19,404 nucleotides of DNA, taken from positions 1 through 19,404 of the forward strand of contig NZ_CAMPGZ010000064.1 of NCBI RefSeq assembly GCF_946885725.1, written 5' to 3'. The position numbers were made by a program, and so were the translations under genes. The notes below the pieces were generated by a model, which was given only the letters and a program-made list of their open reading frames with translations, did not search any database and was not told the DNA's origin. Source of the DNA: an uncultured Nocardioides sp. (GTDB lineage Bacteria > Actinomycetota > Actinomycetes > Propionibacteriales > Nocardioidaceae). This document shows, in pieces, positions 7,542 through 16,601 of this stretch; the stretch's first letter is position 1; every line of letters begins with the position of its first letter.

Positions 7542-8974
7542 GATGTCTCCTCCGGAGCGGTCAGCCGCTCGATCGCACCGAGCGGGATGCCGATCCAGCT
7601 CGGTCGGTTGCGGGCTTCGTAGACGGCCTCGTAGACGGCCTTGTCCGCCTGGTACGCCGTCAGCAGCGTCTGCTCCTCCGTGGTCGGGGTCGGCGGGTGC
7701 TCCTCGTCGGACACCTCGTCGGGCCGAAGCGCCGAGAGGTAGCCGGTGAGGAACGCCTGCTGGTTGCGCTGTGCCCACTCGTTCGCGCGATAGGCGATCT
7801 GGGCGCCGTCGTCGAGCTCGGCCTGCACGTCGGCCTCGACGGCGTGAGCGGCGTAGTCGAACGACCGCAGCATCCCGGCGACGTCGCGCCACGGGCTGTC
7901 GGGCAGCACCCGCTCCGCCAGTGGCTTGGCCGGCTCGCCCTCGAAGTCCACGATCTTCCAGCCCTTGACCGTGCGCAGCGTCTGGCCGAGGTGCAGGTCG
8001 CCGTGCACGCGCTGCACGGGCAGCTCGGCGCTGACGGTCTCGACCGCGTCGAACGTCGACCGCAGGGCGTCGGCGTACGGCGCGAGGTCGGGGACGACCT
8101 GCACCGCCGCGTCGAGCCGCTCGCGCATCGCGGCGGCCAGGCGTTTGCGGTCGTCGGCGTCCCAGGTGGACGTGGGGAACACCCGGGCGAGGTCGCGGTG
8201 CACCTCACCCACCGCGACGCCGAGCCGCTGGGACTCCGCCGCGAAGTCGCCGCCCACCTCGTCGGCGTGCAGGTCGGCCTCGGCGTACAGGTCGCGCACG
8301 CTGGCCAGCGCGAGGTCCCAGCCGTCACTCGCGGTGCGCAGGAACTGCTGGAGCATCGCGAGGTGCAGCGGCTCGCCCTGGGCGCCCTCGTCGGTGCGGC
8401 CCTCGACCCAGCCGTAGAGGGCGGCGATGTGCTCGCTGCCGGCCTCGGTGAGCTTGGCGTGGATCTCGATGTCGGGGTTGTGGCCCGGGGTGACCTTGCG
8501 GAACAGCTTCATCAGGCTGTCCTCGCCGAAGGCGATCGAGGAGTTGCTCTGCTCGCCGGAGAACAACGTGGAGTGGGTGGTCATGTCGAGCTCGTGGCCG
8601 GGCAGCCGGTGGAACGTGAGGCGGTCCTGGGCCAGGCCGCTGTCGAACGCCTGCAGCCACAGGATCGTGACGTCGCGGTCGTGCATCGCGTCGTAGGCGT
8701 GCACCGGGCCGAGGTCGGGGTCCTCCCACTCGCCGATCAGCGCGTGCTCGAGCCGGCCCTGCGGCGCGGCGTAGTAGGCGATCGGCACCTGGTAGGTCTC
8801 GCGCTGGCCGTCGGCGTACTCCAATGTCACCAGCTCGATGCCGACGAACGGCGTGCCGTCGTGCTCGGCCGAGCCGAGCGAGCCGATGCGGCGTACGTCG
8901 GCGACGGTCGCGTCGCGGCCCTTGCCGCCGAACCAACGCGCCGACTCGATGAACTGCTCGAGGTCTTCCTTCAC
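7538..8974 (-). CDS. mak: Maltokinase (trehalose-to-glucan pathway)
   Basis: 478 residues, also called Pep2. It phosphorylates maltose with ATP to give maltose 1-phosphate, the GlgE substrate. The N-terminus '[14 protein letters not shown]' is typical of the family. '[23 protein letters not shown]' (138-160) includes the nucleotide-binding loop and lysine. '[35 protein letters not shown]' carries the aminoglycoside-phosphotransferase-like catalytic motif (H324-G-D326) and metal-binding motif (D343-F-E-G). Start is GTG 8974, overlapping the treS stop by 4 nt (GTGA), with GGAGGGGG upstream inside treS. In many actinobacteria this domain is fused to TreS; here the two are separate genes but coupled. 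Confidence 0.95.
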   Translation of the reverse strand: MKEDLEQFIESARWFGGKGRDATVADVRRIGSLGSAEHDGTPFVGIELVTLEYADGQRETYQVPIAYYAAPQGRLEHALIGEWEDPDLGPVHAYDAMHDRDVTILWLQAFDSGLAQDRLTFHRLPGHELDMTTHSTLFSGEQSNSSIAFGEDSLMKLFRKVTPGHNPDIEIHAKLTEAGSEHIAALYGWVEGRTDEGAQGEPLHLAMLQQFLRTASDGWDLALASVRDLYAEADLHADEVGGDFAAESQRLGVAVGEVHRDLARVFPTSTWDADDRKRLAAAMRERLDAAVQVVPDLAPYADALRSTFDAVETVSAELPVQRVHGDLHLGQTLRTVKGWKIVDFEGEPAKPLAERVLPDSPWRDVAGMLRSFDYAAHAVEADVQAELDDGAQIAYRANEWAQRNQQAFLTGYLSALRPDEVSDEEHPPTPTTEEQTLLTAYQADKAVYEAVYEARNRPSWIGIPLGAIERLTAPEETS

Positions 8975-10752
8975 AGGGGAGCCCCCTCCGGAGCCGTGGT
9001 CGGGGTGGCCTCCGGCGGCTGCGGCAGGCTGTTGTCGCTCTCGGCCGGCGGCAGGCGGAACCAGTAGAAGCCGTACGCGCCGAGCGTCAGCAGGTAGGGC
9101 AGCTCGCCGATCTCGGGGAACCGGACGCCGCCGAGCAGCTCGATCGGCGCGACGCCTTCGTAGCGGCGCAGGTCCAGCTCGACCGGCTGCGGGAAGCGCG
9201 ACAGATTGTTGACGCAGAGCACCCGGTCGACCTCGCCGTCGGGCGAGGTGTACTCGCGGACGTAGGACAGCACGCTCGGGTTGGAGCCGCCGAGGTCGCG
9301 GAAGTCACCGAGCCCGAAGGCGGCGTGCTTCTTGCGGGCGTGGATCATCCGGCGCGTCCAGTGCAGCAGCGACGAGGCGTTCTCGAGCTCGGCCTCGACG
9401 TTCACCCGCTGGTAGCCGAACACGGGATCCTGGATCACCGGCAGGTGCAGCCGGCCGGGGTTGGCCGACGAGAACCCCGCGTTGCGGTCGGCGGTCCACT
9501 GCATCGGGGTGCGCACGCCGTCGCGGTCACCGAGCCAGATGTTGTCGCCCATCCCGATCTCGTCGCCGTAGTAGAGGACGGGGGAGCCGGGCAGCGACAG
9601 CAGCAGCGCGGTGAACAGCTCGATCTGGTTGATGTCGTTGTCGAGCAGCGGGGCGAGCCGGCGCCGGATGCCGATGTTGGCCTTCATGCGGGGGTCCTTG
9701 GCGTACTCCGCCCACATGTAGTCGCGGTCCTCGTCGGTGACCATCTCGAGGGTCAGCTCGTCGTGGTTGCGCAGGAAGATTCCCCACTGGCAGCTCGCCG
9801 GGATCGGCGGCGTCTGCTCCATGATCTCTGAGATCGGGAAGCGGGACTCCCGGCGCACACCCATGAAGATGCGCGGCATCACTGGGAAGTGGAACGCCAT
9901 GTGGCACTCGTCGCCGCCCTTCTCGAAGTCGCCGAAGTACTCGACGACGTCCTCGGGCCACTGGTTCGCCTCGCAGAGCAGGACCCGGCCGGGGTAGTGC
10001 TCGTCGACGAACCTCCGGACGTCCTTGAGGAACTCGTGGGTCTCCTTGAGGTTCTCGCCGTTGGTGCCGGGCCGCTCGTAGAGGTACGGCACGGCGTCGA
10101 GACGGAAGCCGTCGATGCCCATGTCGAGCCAGAACGACAGCGCCTCGAACATGGCCTCGTGGACCTTGGGGTTGTCGAAGTTGAGGTCCGGCTGGTGGCT
10201 GAAGAACCGGTGCCAGTAGTACTGCTGGCGCACCGGGTCCCAGGTCCAGTTGGACGGCTCGGTGTCGACGAAGATGATCCGCGCGTCCTGGTAGAGGTCG
10301 TCGGTGTCGGACCACACGTAGAAGTCGCCGTAGGGCCCGTCGGGGTCGGTGCGGCTGGCCTGGAACCAAGGGTGCTGGTCCGAGGTGTGGTTCATGACGA
10401 AGTCGATGATCACGCGGATGCCGCGCTCGTGAGCCGAGTCCAGGAAGTTGTGGAAGTCGTCGATGGTCCCGCACTCGGGGAGGATGTTGGTGTAGTCAGC
10501 CACGTCGTAGCCGCCGTCGCGCAGCGGCGAGGTGAAGAACGGCGGCACCCATAGGCAGTCGACGCCCAGCCAGGCCAGGTAGTCGAGCTTCTCGGTCAGC
10601 CCGTTGAAGTCGCCGACGCCGTCGCCGTTGCTGTCCTTGAACGACCGGACCAGCACCTCGTAGAAGACCGCGGTCTTGTACCACTCGGGCTGGTTGGCCT
10701 GGTCCACGGCGGGACGGTCCGACGCCACGGGGGTCTCGTGCTGGGTGGTCAT
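8971..10752 (-). CDS. treS: Maltose alpha-D-glucosyltransferase / trehalose synthase
   Basis: 593 residues, GH13 family. It interconverts trehalose and maltose; in this operon it supplies maltose to Mak. '[42 protein letters not shown]' opens the barrel. Catalytic residues: nucleophile Asp219 in '[15 protein letters not shown]', acid/base Glu261 in '[14 protein letters not shown]', and Asp331 in '[12 protein letters not shown]'. The C-terminal beta domain ends with '[12 protein letters not shown]', followed by a Pro/Thr-rich tail of about 30 residues of no evident function. No kinase domain is attached. Start ATG 10752 shares one base with the glgE stop (TGATG), so translation is likely by reinitiation. 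The frame stays open across glgE upstream, but that part is an out-of-frame shadow. Confidence 0.96.
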   Translation of the reverse strand: MTTQHETPVASDRPAVDQANQPEWYKTAVFYEVLVRSFKDSNGDGVGDFNGLTEKLDYLAWLGVDCLWVPPFFTSPLRDGGYDVADYTNILPECGTIDDFHNFLDSAHERGIRVIIDFVMNHTSDQHPWFQASRTDPDGPYGDFYVWSDTDDLYQDARIIFVDTEPSNWTWDPVRQQYYWHRFFSHQPDLNFDNPKVHEAMFEALSFWLDMGIDGFRLDAVPYLYERPGTNGENLKETHEFLKDVRRFVDEHYPGRVLLCEANQWPEDVVEYFGDFEKGGDECHMAFHFPVMPRIFMGVRRESRFPISEIMEQTPPIPASCQWGIFLRNHDELTLEMVTDEDRDYMWAEYAKDPRMKANIGIRRRLAPLLDNDINQIELFTALLLSLPGSPVLYYGDEIGMGDNIWLGDRDGVRTPMQWTADRNAGFSSANPGRLHLPVIQDPVFGYQRVNVEAELENASSLLHWTRRMIHARKKHAAFGLGDFRDLGGSNPSVLSYVREYTSPDGEVDRVLCVNNLSRFPQPVELDLRRYEGVAPIELLGGVRFPEIGELPYLLTLGAYGFYWFRLPPAESDNSLPQPPEATPTTAPEGAPL

Positions 10753-12749
10753 CAGGCCGGGGACCTCCGGACGGAGAGGATGTGGGCGGGCTCGTGGTGC
10801 GGGTCGAGCCGGACGTAGTTGCGCTCCCACCACGTCCACGTCTCGCCGCTGATCTCGTCGTGCACCTGGAAGCTGTCGTGCCAGTCCAGTCCGAGGGCGG
10901 GCATGTTCAGGTGGACCATCGTCTCCCGCGTGCTGTGCGGGTCGACGTTGACGACGACGATGACGTGCTCGTCCGGGCCGCCGTCGGCGGCCGGCGCCGA
11001 CTTGCTGAACACCAGGATCGCGTCGTCGTCGCTGGAGTGGATGGTCACGTTGCGCAGCAGCTGGAACGGCCGGTGCTGCCGGCGGATCTCGTTGAGCCGC
11101 GTGATGTACGGCGACAGGGTGCGGCCCGATGCCTCGGCGGCGTCCCAGTCGCGGATCCGGATCTGGTACTTCTCCGAGTCGAGGTACTCCTCGCTGCCCG
11201 GCTTGACCGCGACGTGCTCGAAGAGCTCGAACCCGGCGTAGACGCCCCACGACGGCGACCCGGTCGCGGCCAGGGTGGCCCGGATCTTGAACGCCGCGGG
11301 ACCGCCGTACTGCAGGTAGGCGTGCAGGATGTCGGGGGTGTTCACGAAGAAGTTCGGGCGCATCACCGTGCTGGTCTCGTAGGCGAGCTCGATGAGGTAC
11401 TGCTCGAGCTCCCACTTCGCGGTGCGCCAGGTGAAGTAGGTGTAGCTCTGGTGGAAACCGATGGTGCCCAGCGCGCGCATCATCGGCGGCTTGGTGAACG
11501 CCTCGGACAGGAAGATCACGTCCGGGTCGGTCTTGCGCACCTCCGCGATCAGCCACTCCCAGAACTGCACCGGCTTGGTGTGCGGGTTGTCGACACGGAA
11601 GATCCGCACACCGTGGCTCATCCAGAGCCGGACGATGCGCAACACCTCGTGGTAGATGCCGTCGCGGTCGTTGTCGAAGTTGATCGGGTAGATGTCCTGG
11701 TACTTCTTCGGCGGGTTCTCCGCGTAGGCGATCGTGCCGTCGGCGCGGGTCGTGAACCACTCCGGGTGGGAGGTCACCCAAGGGTGGTCGGGCGCGGCCT
11801 GCAGCGCGAGGTCCAGCGCGACCTCGATGCCGAGGTCGTTGGCGCGCTGCACGAACGCGTCGAAGTCCGCGAACGTGCCGAGGTCGGGGTGGATGGCGTC
11901 GTGTCCGCCGTCCTTCGACCCGATGGCCCACGGCGAGCCGACGTCGTCCGGGCCCGGGGTCAGCGTGTTGTTGGGGCCCTTGCGGTTGACCTCGCCGATG
12001 GGGTGGATCGGCGGCAGGTAGAGCACGTCGAAACCCATTCCGGCGACCGCGTCGAGCCGCTTGGCCGCGGTCTGGAAGTTGCCCGAGACGACCTTGCCGG
12101 TGTGCTCGTCGACGTAGGCGCCCTCGCTGCGCGGGAAGAACTCGTACCAGGACCCGTACAGCGCGCGCTCGCGGTCGACGTACACCGGAAAGGGGCCGTT
12201 GGGGGTGAGCAGGTCGCGCAGCGGGTACGCCGTCAGCACCTCGTCGACCTGCGCGCTCGTCGCGGCCGCGTAGCGCACCGGCTCCGGGCGCTTGGTGTCG
12301 CGGACGGCCTTGACCGCGTCCAGCAGGACCTTGCGCTGGGCGGCGGCGCCGCGCTTCGGCAGCCCTGCGGCGGCGCGCTCGAGCAGCAGGGCGCCCTCGG
12401 TGAACATCAGCTCGACGTCGATGCCGGCGGGGATCTTGATCTCCGCGTTGTGCCGCCAGGTGGCGATCGGGTCGCCCCACGACTCGATCTCGAACGACCA
12501 CAGGCCCATCGAGTCGGGTGTGACGTCGGCGCGCCACCGGTCGACCTCGTCGGGGACCCGGTGCATGCGCACCGGCGGCCTGCGCTTGCCCTTGGGGTCG
12601 ATGAGTACGACGTCGGCGCTGAGGGCGTCGTGGCCCTCGCGGAAGACAAGGGCGGTCACCGGGAACGGTTCTCCGACGGTGCCCTTGGCGGGGTAGCGAC
12701 CTCCCTCGACGACCGGTGTGACGTCCATGACGGGGATGCGTCCGACCAT
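10752..12749 (-). CDS. glgE: Alpha-1,4-glucan:maltose-1-phosphate maltosyltransferase
   Basis: 665 residues from ATG 12749; family GH13_3. It transfers maltose from maltose 1-phosphate to the end of an alpha-1,4-glucan. The N-terminal domain begins '[29 protein letters not shown]', as in Streptomyces GlgE. The barrel contains '[31 protein letters not shown]' and '[21 protein letters not shown]' with nucleophile Asp387, and '[15 protein letters not shown]' with acid/base Glu416. Their 29-residue spacing equals that known for Streptomyces GlgE (394 and 423). A TTG 18 bp upstream is in frame, but ATG 12749 fits both family starts and the -10 element. First gene of the five-gene operon. Confidence 0.97.
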   Translation of the reverse strand: MVGRIPVMDVTPVVEGGRYPAKGTVGEPFPVTALVFREGHDALSADVVLIDPKGKRRPPVRMHRVPDEVDRWRADVTPDSMGLWSFEIESWGDPIATWRHNAEIKIPAGIDVELMFTEGALLLERAAAGLPKRGAAAQRKVLLDAVKAVRDTKRPEPVRYAAATSAQVDEVLTAYPLRDLLTPNGPFPVYVDRERALYGSWYEFFPRSEGAYVDEHTGKVVSGNFQTAAKRLDAVAGMGFDVLYLPPIHPIGEVNRKGPNNTLTPGPDDVGSPWAIGSKDGGHDAIHPDLGTFADFDAFVQRANDLGIEVALDLALQAAPDHPWVTSHPEWFTTRADGTIAYAENPPKKYQDIYPINFDNDRDGIYHEVLRIVRLWMSHGVRIFRVDNPHTKPVQFWEWLIAEVRKTDPDVIFLSEAFTKPPMMRALGTIGFHQSYTYFTWRTAKWELEQYLIELAYETSTVMRPNFFVNTPDILHAYLQYGGPAAFKIRATLAATGSPSWGVYAGFELFEHVAVKPGSEEYLDSEKYQIRIRDWDAAEASGRTLSPYITRLNEIRRQHRPFQLLRNVTIHSSDDDAILVFSKSAPAADGGPDEHVIVVVNVDPHSTRETMVHLNMPALGLDWHDSFQVHDEISGETWTWWERNYVRLDPHHEPAHILSVRRSPA

Positions 12750-12755
12750 GGGGCG

Positions 12756-12761
12756 AACGTA
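12756..12761 (-). promoter_or_regulatory. -10 element of a leaderless promoter for the glgE operon
   Basis: On the minus strand TACGTT (TANNNT) ends 6 nt before the glgE ATG. No ribosome binding site is visible in GTTCGCCCC before the ATG. The -35 would fall near 12779-12784 (GTTTCC on the minus strand), a poor match. The whole operon glgE-treS-mak-glgB-GNAT/NUDIX would start here. Confidence 0.45.
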
Positions 12762-12798
12762 CCGCAATCGGCTCCGGCGGAAACGTGGCGAATTCGCT

Positions 12799-12843
12799 GG
12801 TCCGGAGGCTGGTCCGGACGTTCGTCCGGTCCCCGTCCGGACC
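12799..12843. repeat. Four phased GTCCGG repeats upstream of the glgE promoter
   Basis: GTCCGG-containing units start at 12799 (GGTCCGGA), 12811 (GGTCCGGA), 12823 (CGTCCGGT) and 12834 (CGTCCGGA), spaced 12, 12 and 11 bp. Within them 12811-12819 and 12835-12843 form a perfect 9-bp inverted repeat. They lie about 50-95 bp upstream of the glgE start, a usual position for activator sites. I do not recognise the binding protein. Confidence 0.5.
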
Positions 12844-12857
12844 TTGCCGGCGGGCCG

Positions 12858-12897
12858 GTGGAGGACCCCCGCCGGCAGGCACGGGGGGCTCCTCCAC
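12858..12897 (-). terminator. Hairpin terminator after the M36 peptidase gene
   Basis: 12858-12870 (GTGGAGGACCCCC) pairs with 12884-12897 in 13 base pairs with one bulged C at 12889 and a 13-nt loop. It lies about 37 bp downstream of the peptidase stop and upstream of the glgE promoter region, so it should keep peptidase transcription from running into the glgE operon. No T-run follows on the minus strand. Confidence 0.65.
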
Positions 12898-12933
12898 GGA
12901 CCCTTTACCAGGGGTTCGAAGGGGTTGTGACGG

Positions 12934-15900
12934 CTACTCGAAGAGCTGCAGCTCGGCCGCGCGCACGGACAGGTCGGCGTCGGACGCTGCCGCGCAGTCG
13001 GTCTCGTTGAGCGGGTCGTTGTCGAGCTCGCCGGCGTACCCGGCGAAGCCCGTGCACTGGTTCTCCAGCGCGACGAACCGCACGTGCGTGGCCCTCGTGT
13101 CGGGTACGTCGAACTCGCGGAGCGCGAGGTTCGGCGCCACCGGCCGCGGTCGCACGGCCGGGAACGCGTCGTCCGGACTGGTCCAGATCCGCGTCCACTC
13201 GACGTCGTCGCCGACGCAGCTCACCTCGGCCGACTGCAGGCAGACCTCGATCGCGAACTTCCGCAGCGCGGTGAACCGCGCGCCGGAGTCCGGGTCGTCG
13301 TCCGCGGCGGCGACCGGCAGCTCGTCGCCCGACGCCTCGGCCGGCCGGAGCATGCCGCTCACCCGGGCGGTGCGGATGGTGTGCGCGCCGCCGGCGAGGT
13401 CGACGACGACGTACGGGTTGGTGACGTCGACGCCGTCGGTCTCGTTGACGCCGGCCCAGTTGCTGGCCTCGGTGTCGTCGATCAGCGACGCGGCGTTGAG
13501 GCTGCCGGGGCTGGCGGTGACGACCTTGGCGCCGGACGACGACGAGGCGACGTTCTTCTTGACTGTGAGCTTCTTGGTGACCGTCTGGCCCGCGGACACG
13601 GTCAGCTTGCTCCGGGTGTGGCCGCTGCCGGCGCCGACGAACAACACGTCGTAGGTGCCGGGCGCGACCTTGACGGTGCTGCCGAGCGGGGTGTCCGGCA
13701 GGGTGTCGGCGCTCGGGGTGGCGCGGGCCTCCCACCGGCCGAGGTAGACCTTGCCCGGAACGGTGGCCGTGCCCTGATTCGGCGCGAACGTGACCGTCGC
13801 GGACGGCGTGCCCGGCGCCTGCCAGCCGGGGGTGGGCTCGTGGTCGTCGGCGGTCGGGGTGCTCGCGTCGACGCCCATGCCGTTGCGGGCGAACGCCTGC
13901 CACAGCACCTTCTGGTTCGCGCCGCCGAAGCGCATCTGGTCGGCGGCCAGCATCGCGTCGCGGGCGTCGAGCATGCTCGTCGCGCCCTGCTGGAGCAGGA
14001 AGGCGTCGAACATCAGCTGCACCCAGCGCCGGTTGCCCGGGCACTGGTCGGCCGGCAGCGGCGAGCTCGTGGCGGTGCCACTCGCGCAACGCTGCTGGAG
14101 GGCCTTGTCGTCGTACGGGAACGAGGCGTTCCACTTGTCGACCAGCGCCTGCCGGACGTCCCACATCGTGCCGTTCCAGATCTCGCCGTCGGCGTGGACC
14201 TCGGGACCGGTGCTGTCGAAGCCGTAGTCGGCGTAGGTCAGCGGGTTGTCGTTGATGGCGTAGTCACGGATGCCCTCGTGCTTGTTGCCGGTGGCGTACG
14301 GCCCCACGGCCCACGGGTTGGCGCCGTTGGAGTAGCCGTGGCTGAAGAGGTACTCGCCGGCGACCAGGTCGCCCCAGGACTCGCCCATCGCGCCACCCTG
14401 CTCGGAGGTGATGCCCTCGTCCGGGCCGCCGATCATGCGGTTGCTGATCGCATGGGTGTACTCGTGGCCGACGATGCTCATGTCGAGGCCGCCGTCGGTG
14501 CAGGGTGCGTAGAACGCGCCGGCGATCGGCTGGAAGAGGTACTGGTTGGTGATCCCGGGGATCCCGTCCTGCAGCGTGATCTGGTTGGCGTTGTCGCGGC
14601 CGAGGTACGACGGGTTGCCGCCGGTGATCGCACCGGCCTGGGCGTTGCCGATCTCGGGGTCGTTCTCGCGGGTCGGGTCCGGGTTGCCGCCGAGGTTCTT
14701 CTGCTGCATGTTGTGGTTCGCCTCGGTGAAGCCCAGGAAGTACGAGTAGTCGTGCATCCGGTTGTGCGCGACGAACAGGTTCGCCACCGACGCCTCGATG
14801 TCGTTGCCGCCCGGCACCAGCTGCGCCGGGTCGCACTTGCTGTTCTGCCAGGCGTCGGTGAACTCCGGCGTGTACTCACGCGTCGGCGAGACCGGCGCCT
14901 GGAACAGCCCGCCCGGGGTGAGCGGGCTCAGCCAGGCCTCGTGGGTGCTGGCCGCGTTGCCCACGGTCGTGAACGTCGGCAGGTTGGTGGTGAAGTCGTG
15001 GTCCCACGGGGATCGCGCCGCGAGGTTCTCCAGCGAGCCGGGCGGGGTGTCGCAACCCTCCGCCTCGGGGCCGGTGGCGCGCCAGCAGCCGGTGACCCGG
15101 TTGGTCGGGACGTGCGTGGTGTCCTCGTTCAGCTCCGGGTTGGCGAGGAAGTACTCCCAGCGCGGTGACGGGATGCCCACGCCGGCGCCGCCCTGGTCGG
15201 ACGTGCCGACCACGCCGGCGTACGCGCCGGGGCCGACGAACGGCACGGTCGGGTCGTCGAAGGGGCAGATCTGCACGTGGTAGATGCCGGCCGGCAGCGT
15301 GCCGCCGGGCGCGTAGGTGACGCTCTCGGGGCTGGTCAGCAGGTCGCCGGAGGTGAGCACCTCACCGTCCGGGCTGACGATCTTCACGACGATGTCGTTG
15401 AGCGGGTTGGCGGCGCTCGCGACCACGTCGATCCGCCGCGTGGCGTCGTCGGTGAGCTCGAACGCGTGCATCGGACCGCACTCGGTCGCGGTGATCTCGC
15501 CGTTGAACGGCACGGCGTCGGAGGACTGCTCGACCTGGTTCTCGCGGTGCAGGACCCGACCGGTGACCGCGTCGACCATCAGCGTGTAGGCGAAGGCGCT
15601 GCCGCCCTTGACATCGACGACGTTGGTCTCGAAGACGGGGCGGACGGAGCCGTCGGCGAGCGCGAGCGCCCGGATCCGGGCGACCTGCTCCTGGGCGAAG
15701 CCGGCGACCTGGAGCCGGGTCCAGCCGGTGCGGACCACCGCGTCGAGGACGTCGCCGAGGGCGACGTCGCGGCCGACGTTCTGCGCCGCCTTCAGCCATG
15801 CCTGGGTCGGAGTCAGGGCGGGGTTGTCGGGGGTGGCCGTCGTCCGGGTCAGCGACGAGGAGACGTAGACGATGCGGCCGTCGGCGACCCCGACGGTGAC

Positions 15901-16398
15901 CATGCTGCCGAGCGCGGGCGTCATGCCGCCGAAGCGCTGGCGGAAGACCACGGCCCGGGCGTCGGAGTCGGCGAGCTTGTGGCTCCCGACCAGATCCAGG
16001 CCCGCGACCTGTGCCGCACTGACGCCGAGCAGGTCGGTGTGCGCGGCGAGCCAGGCCCGGGCCGCCGCGGGTGCATCGCCCACCGCGGGACCGAGGTCGC
16101 CGGTGGGGGAGAAGACCGAGGCCGGGGTGCCGAAGTCGTTCCAGCGGACCGTCACGTCACGGCCTCGCAGCAACGACGCCGCTGTCTTCTGGGCGGCGGT
16201 GGGCACCGCGGTGCCGCGCTCGTCGAGGTCCGAGAGACCGGGTGGGGTGTCGCCCCAGGTGACGATCTCGTCGGCCGGCGCGGGCGCGGGCGCACCGGCG
16301 CTGGTGGCCGGCAGCGCGGCCAGGCCGACGACGAGGAGGGTGGCGGCCCCGGCACCGACGGCACGCCGCCAGGTCCGGGTCGGGGAACGGTCGGGCAT
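12934..16398 (-). CDS. Secreted M36-family (fungalysin-type) zinc metallopeptidase, multidomain
   Basis: 1154 residues. A signal peptide is clear: 'RTWRR', a hydrophobic stretch about 13-30, and cleavage near 'TSAGA-PAP' about 36. Residues 45-290 form an FTP/PepSY-type inhibitory propeptide region ('VVFRQRFGGMTPALGSMVTVGVADGRIVYVSSS'). Residues about 305-380 look like a bacterial pre-peptidase beta domain. The catalytic domain (about 480-850) has 'NLFVAHNRMHDYSYFLGFTEANHNMQQ', the zinc motif H645-E-Y-T-H649, third ligand Glu673 in 'MGESWGDLVAGEY', and 'EVHADGEIWNGTMWDVR' (733-749). A beta domain (about 860-945) and a discoidin-like (F5/8 type C) C-terminal region follow, probably for surface or glycan binding. 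It should degrade extracellular protein. ATG 16398 follows a good GGAGG site. No sortase signal or C-terminal membrane segment. Its job has no evident link to the glucan genes around it. Confidence 0.92.
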   Translation of the reverse strand: MPDRSPTRTWRRAVGAGAATLLVVGLAALPATSAGAPAPAPADEIVTWGDTPPGLSDLDERGTAVPTAAQKTAASLLRGRDVTVRWNDFGTPASVFSPTGDLGPAVGDAPAAARAWLAAHTDLLGVSAAQVAGLDLVGSHKLADSDARAVVFRQRFGGMTPALGSMVTVGVADGRIVYVSSSLTRTTATPDNPALTPTQAWLKAAQNVGRDVALGDVLDAVVRTGWTRLQVAGFAQEQVARIRALALADGSVRPVFETNVVDVKGGSAFAYTLMVDAVTGRVLHRENQVEQSSDAVPFNGEITATECGPMHAFELTDDATRRIDVVASAANPLNDIVVKIVSPDGEVLTSGDLLTSPESVTYAPGGTLPAGIYHVQICPFDDPTVPFVGPGAYAGVVGTSDQGGAGVGIPSPRWEYFLANPELNEDTTHVPTNRVTGCWRATGPEAEGCDTPPGSLENLAARSPWDHDFTTNLPTFTTVGNAASTHEAWLSPLTPGGLFQAPVSPTREYTPEFTDAWQNSKCDPAQLVPGGNDIEASVANLFVAHNRMHDYSYFLGFTEANHNMQQKNLGGNPDPTRENDPEIGNAQAGAITGGNPSYLGRDNANQITLQDGIPGITNQYLFQPIAGAFYAPCTDGGLDMSIVGHEYTHAISNRMIGGPDEGITSEQGGAMGESWGDLVAGEYLFSHGYSNGANPWAVGPYATGNKHEGIRDYAINDNPLTYADYGFDSTGPEVHADGEIWNGTMWDVRQALVDKWNASFPYDDKALQQRCASGTATSSPLPADQCPGNRRWVQLMFDAFLLQQGATSMLDARDAMLAADQMRFGGANQKVLWQAFARNGMGVDASTPTADDHEPTPGWQAPGTPSATVTFAPNQGTATVPGKVYLGRWEARATPSADTLPDTPLGSTVKVAPGTYDVLFVGAGSGHTRSKLTVSAGQTVTKKLTVKKNVASSSSGAKVVTASPGSLNAASLIDDTEASNWAGVNETDGVDVTNPYVVVDLAGGAHTIRTARVSGMLRPAEASGDELPVAAADDDPDSGARFTALRKFAIEVCLQSAEVSCVGDDVEWTRIWTSPDDAFPAVRPRPVAPNLALREFDVPDTRATHVRFVALENQCTGFAGYAGELDNDPLNETDCAAASDADLSVRAAELQLFE

Positions 16399-16601
16399 GG
16401 CAGCCTCCGAGTTCAGGACGGGGCGCCCATGAGGGTGCGGGCGCTCGACTCCTCCAACGCCGTACGGCGGCCGTGGTTACGTGTCGGTAGGTATTAGGAC
16501 TGACGGGTTCCGGCTGAGGGCTTCCGGGTGTGGCCCACGTCGCTAGACGGGATGGACCGGACATTGGATCGATCAAGTCGATCTGGGCTAGCGTGCTGCC
16601 C
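16399..16601. promoter_or_regulatory. Divergent promoter region between the peptidase and glgP
   Basis: 203 bp between divergent genes. The peptidase side has a ribosome binding site (GGAGG on the minus strand, 5-6 nt before the ATG) and a probable leader of about 90 nt. Its best -10 candidate, TAATAC (minus strand, 16491-16496), is weak. A 12-bp perfect palindrome CGCCGTACGGCG lies at 16458-16469, within that leader. The right side holds the glgP promoter. No further open reading frame stands out. Confidence 0.5.
16564..16594 (+). promoter_or_regulatory. Leaderless promoter of glgP
   Basis: TAGCGT (16589-16594) fits TANNNT and ends 7 nt before the GTG at 16602. TTGGAT (16564-16569) is a possible -35 with a 19-bp spacer. 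There is no ribosome binding site before the GTG (GTGCTGCCC). Short repeats of GATC (16567-16582) lie within the spacer and have no known meaning. Confidence 0.5.

Noticed and set aside
7542..7892. Upstream extension of glgB by 117 codons
   Set aside because: It lies entirely within mak in another frame; ATG 7541 has a strong ribosome binding site and gives the standard GlgB N-terminus.
10753..12897. Upstream extension of the treS frame through glgE
   Set aside because: The extension is Arg-rich shadow translation of glgE in another frame. The TreS family starts at ATG 10752, and GlgE in its own frame is complete with catalytic residues.
13084..15168. 694-codon plus-strand open frame opposite the M36 peptidase
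   Set aside because: Composition is that of an antisense shadow and no domain is recognisable; the peptidase frame has signal peptide and zinc motif.
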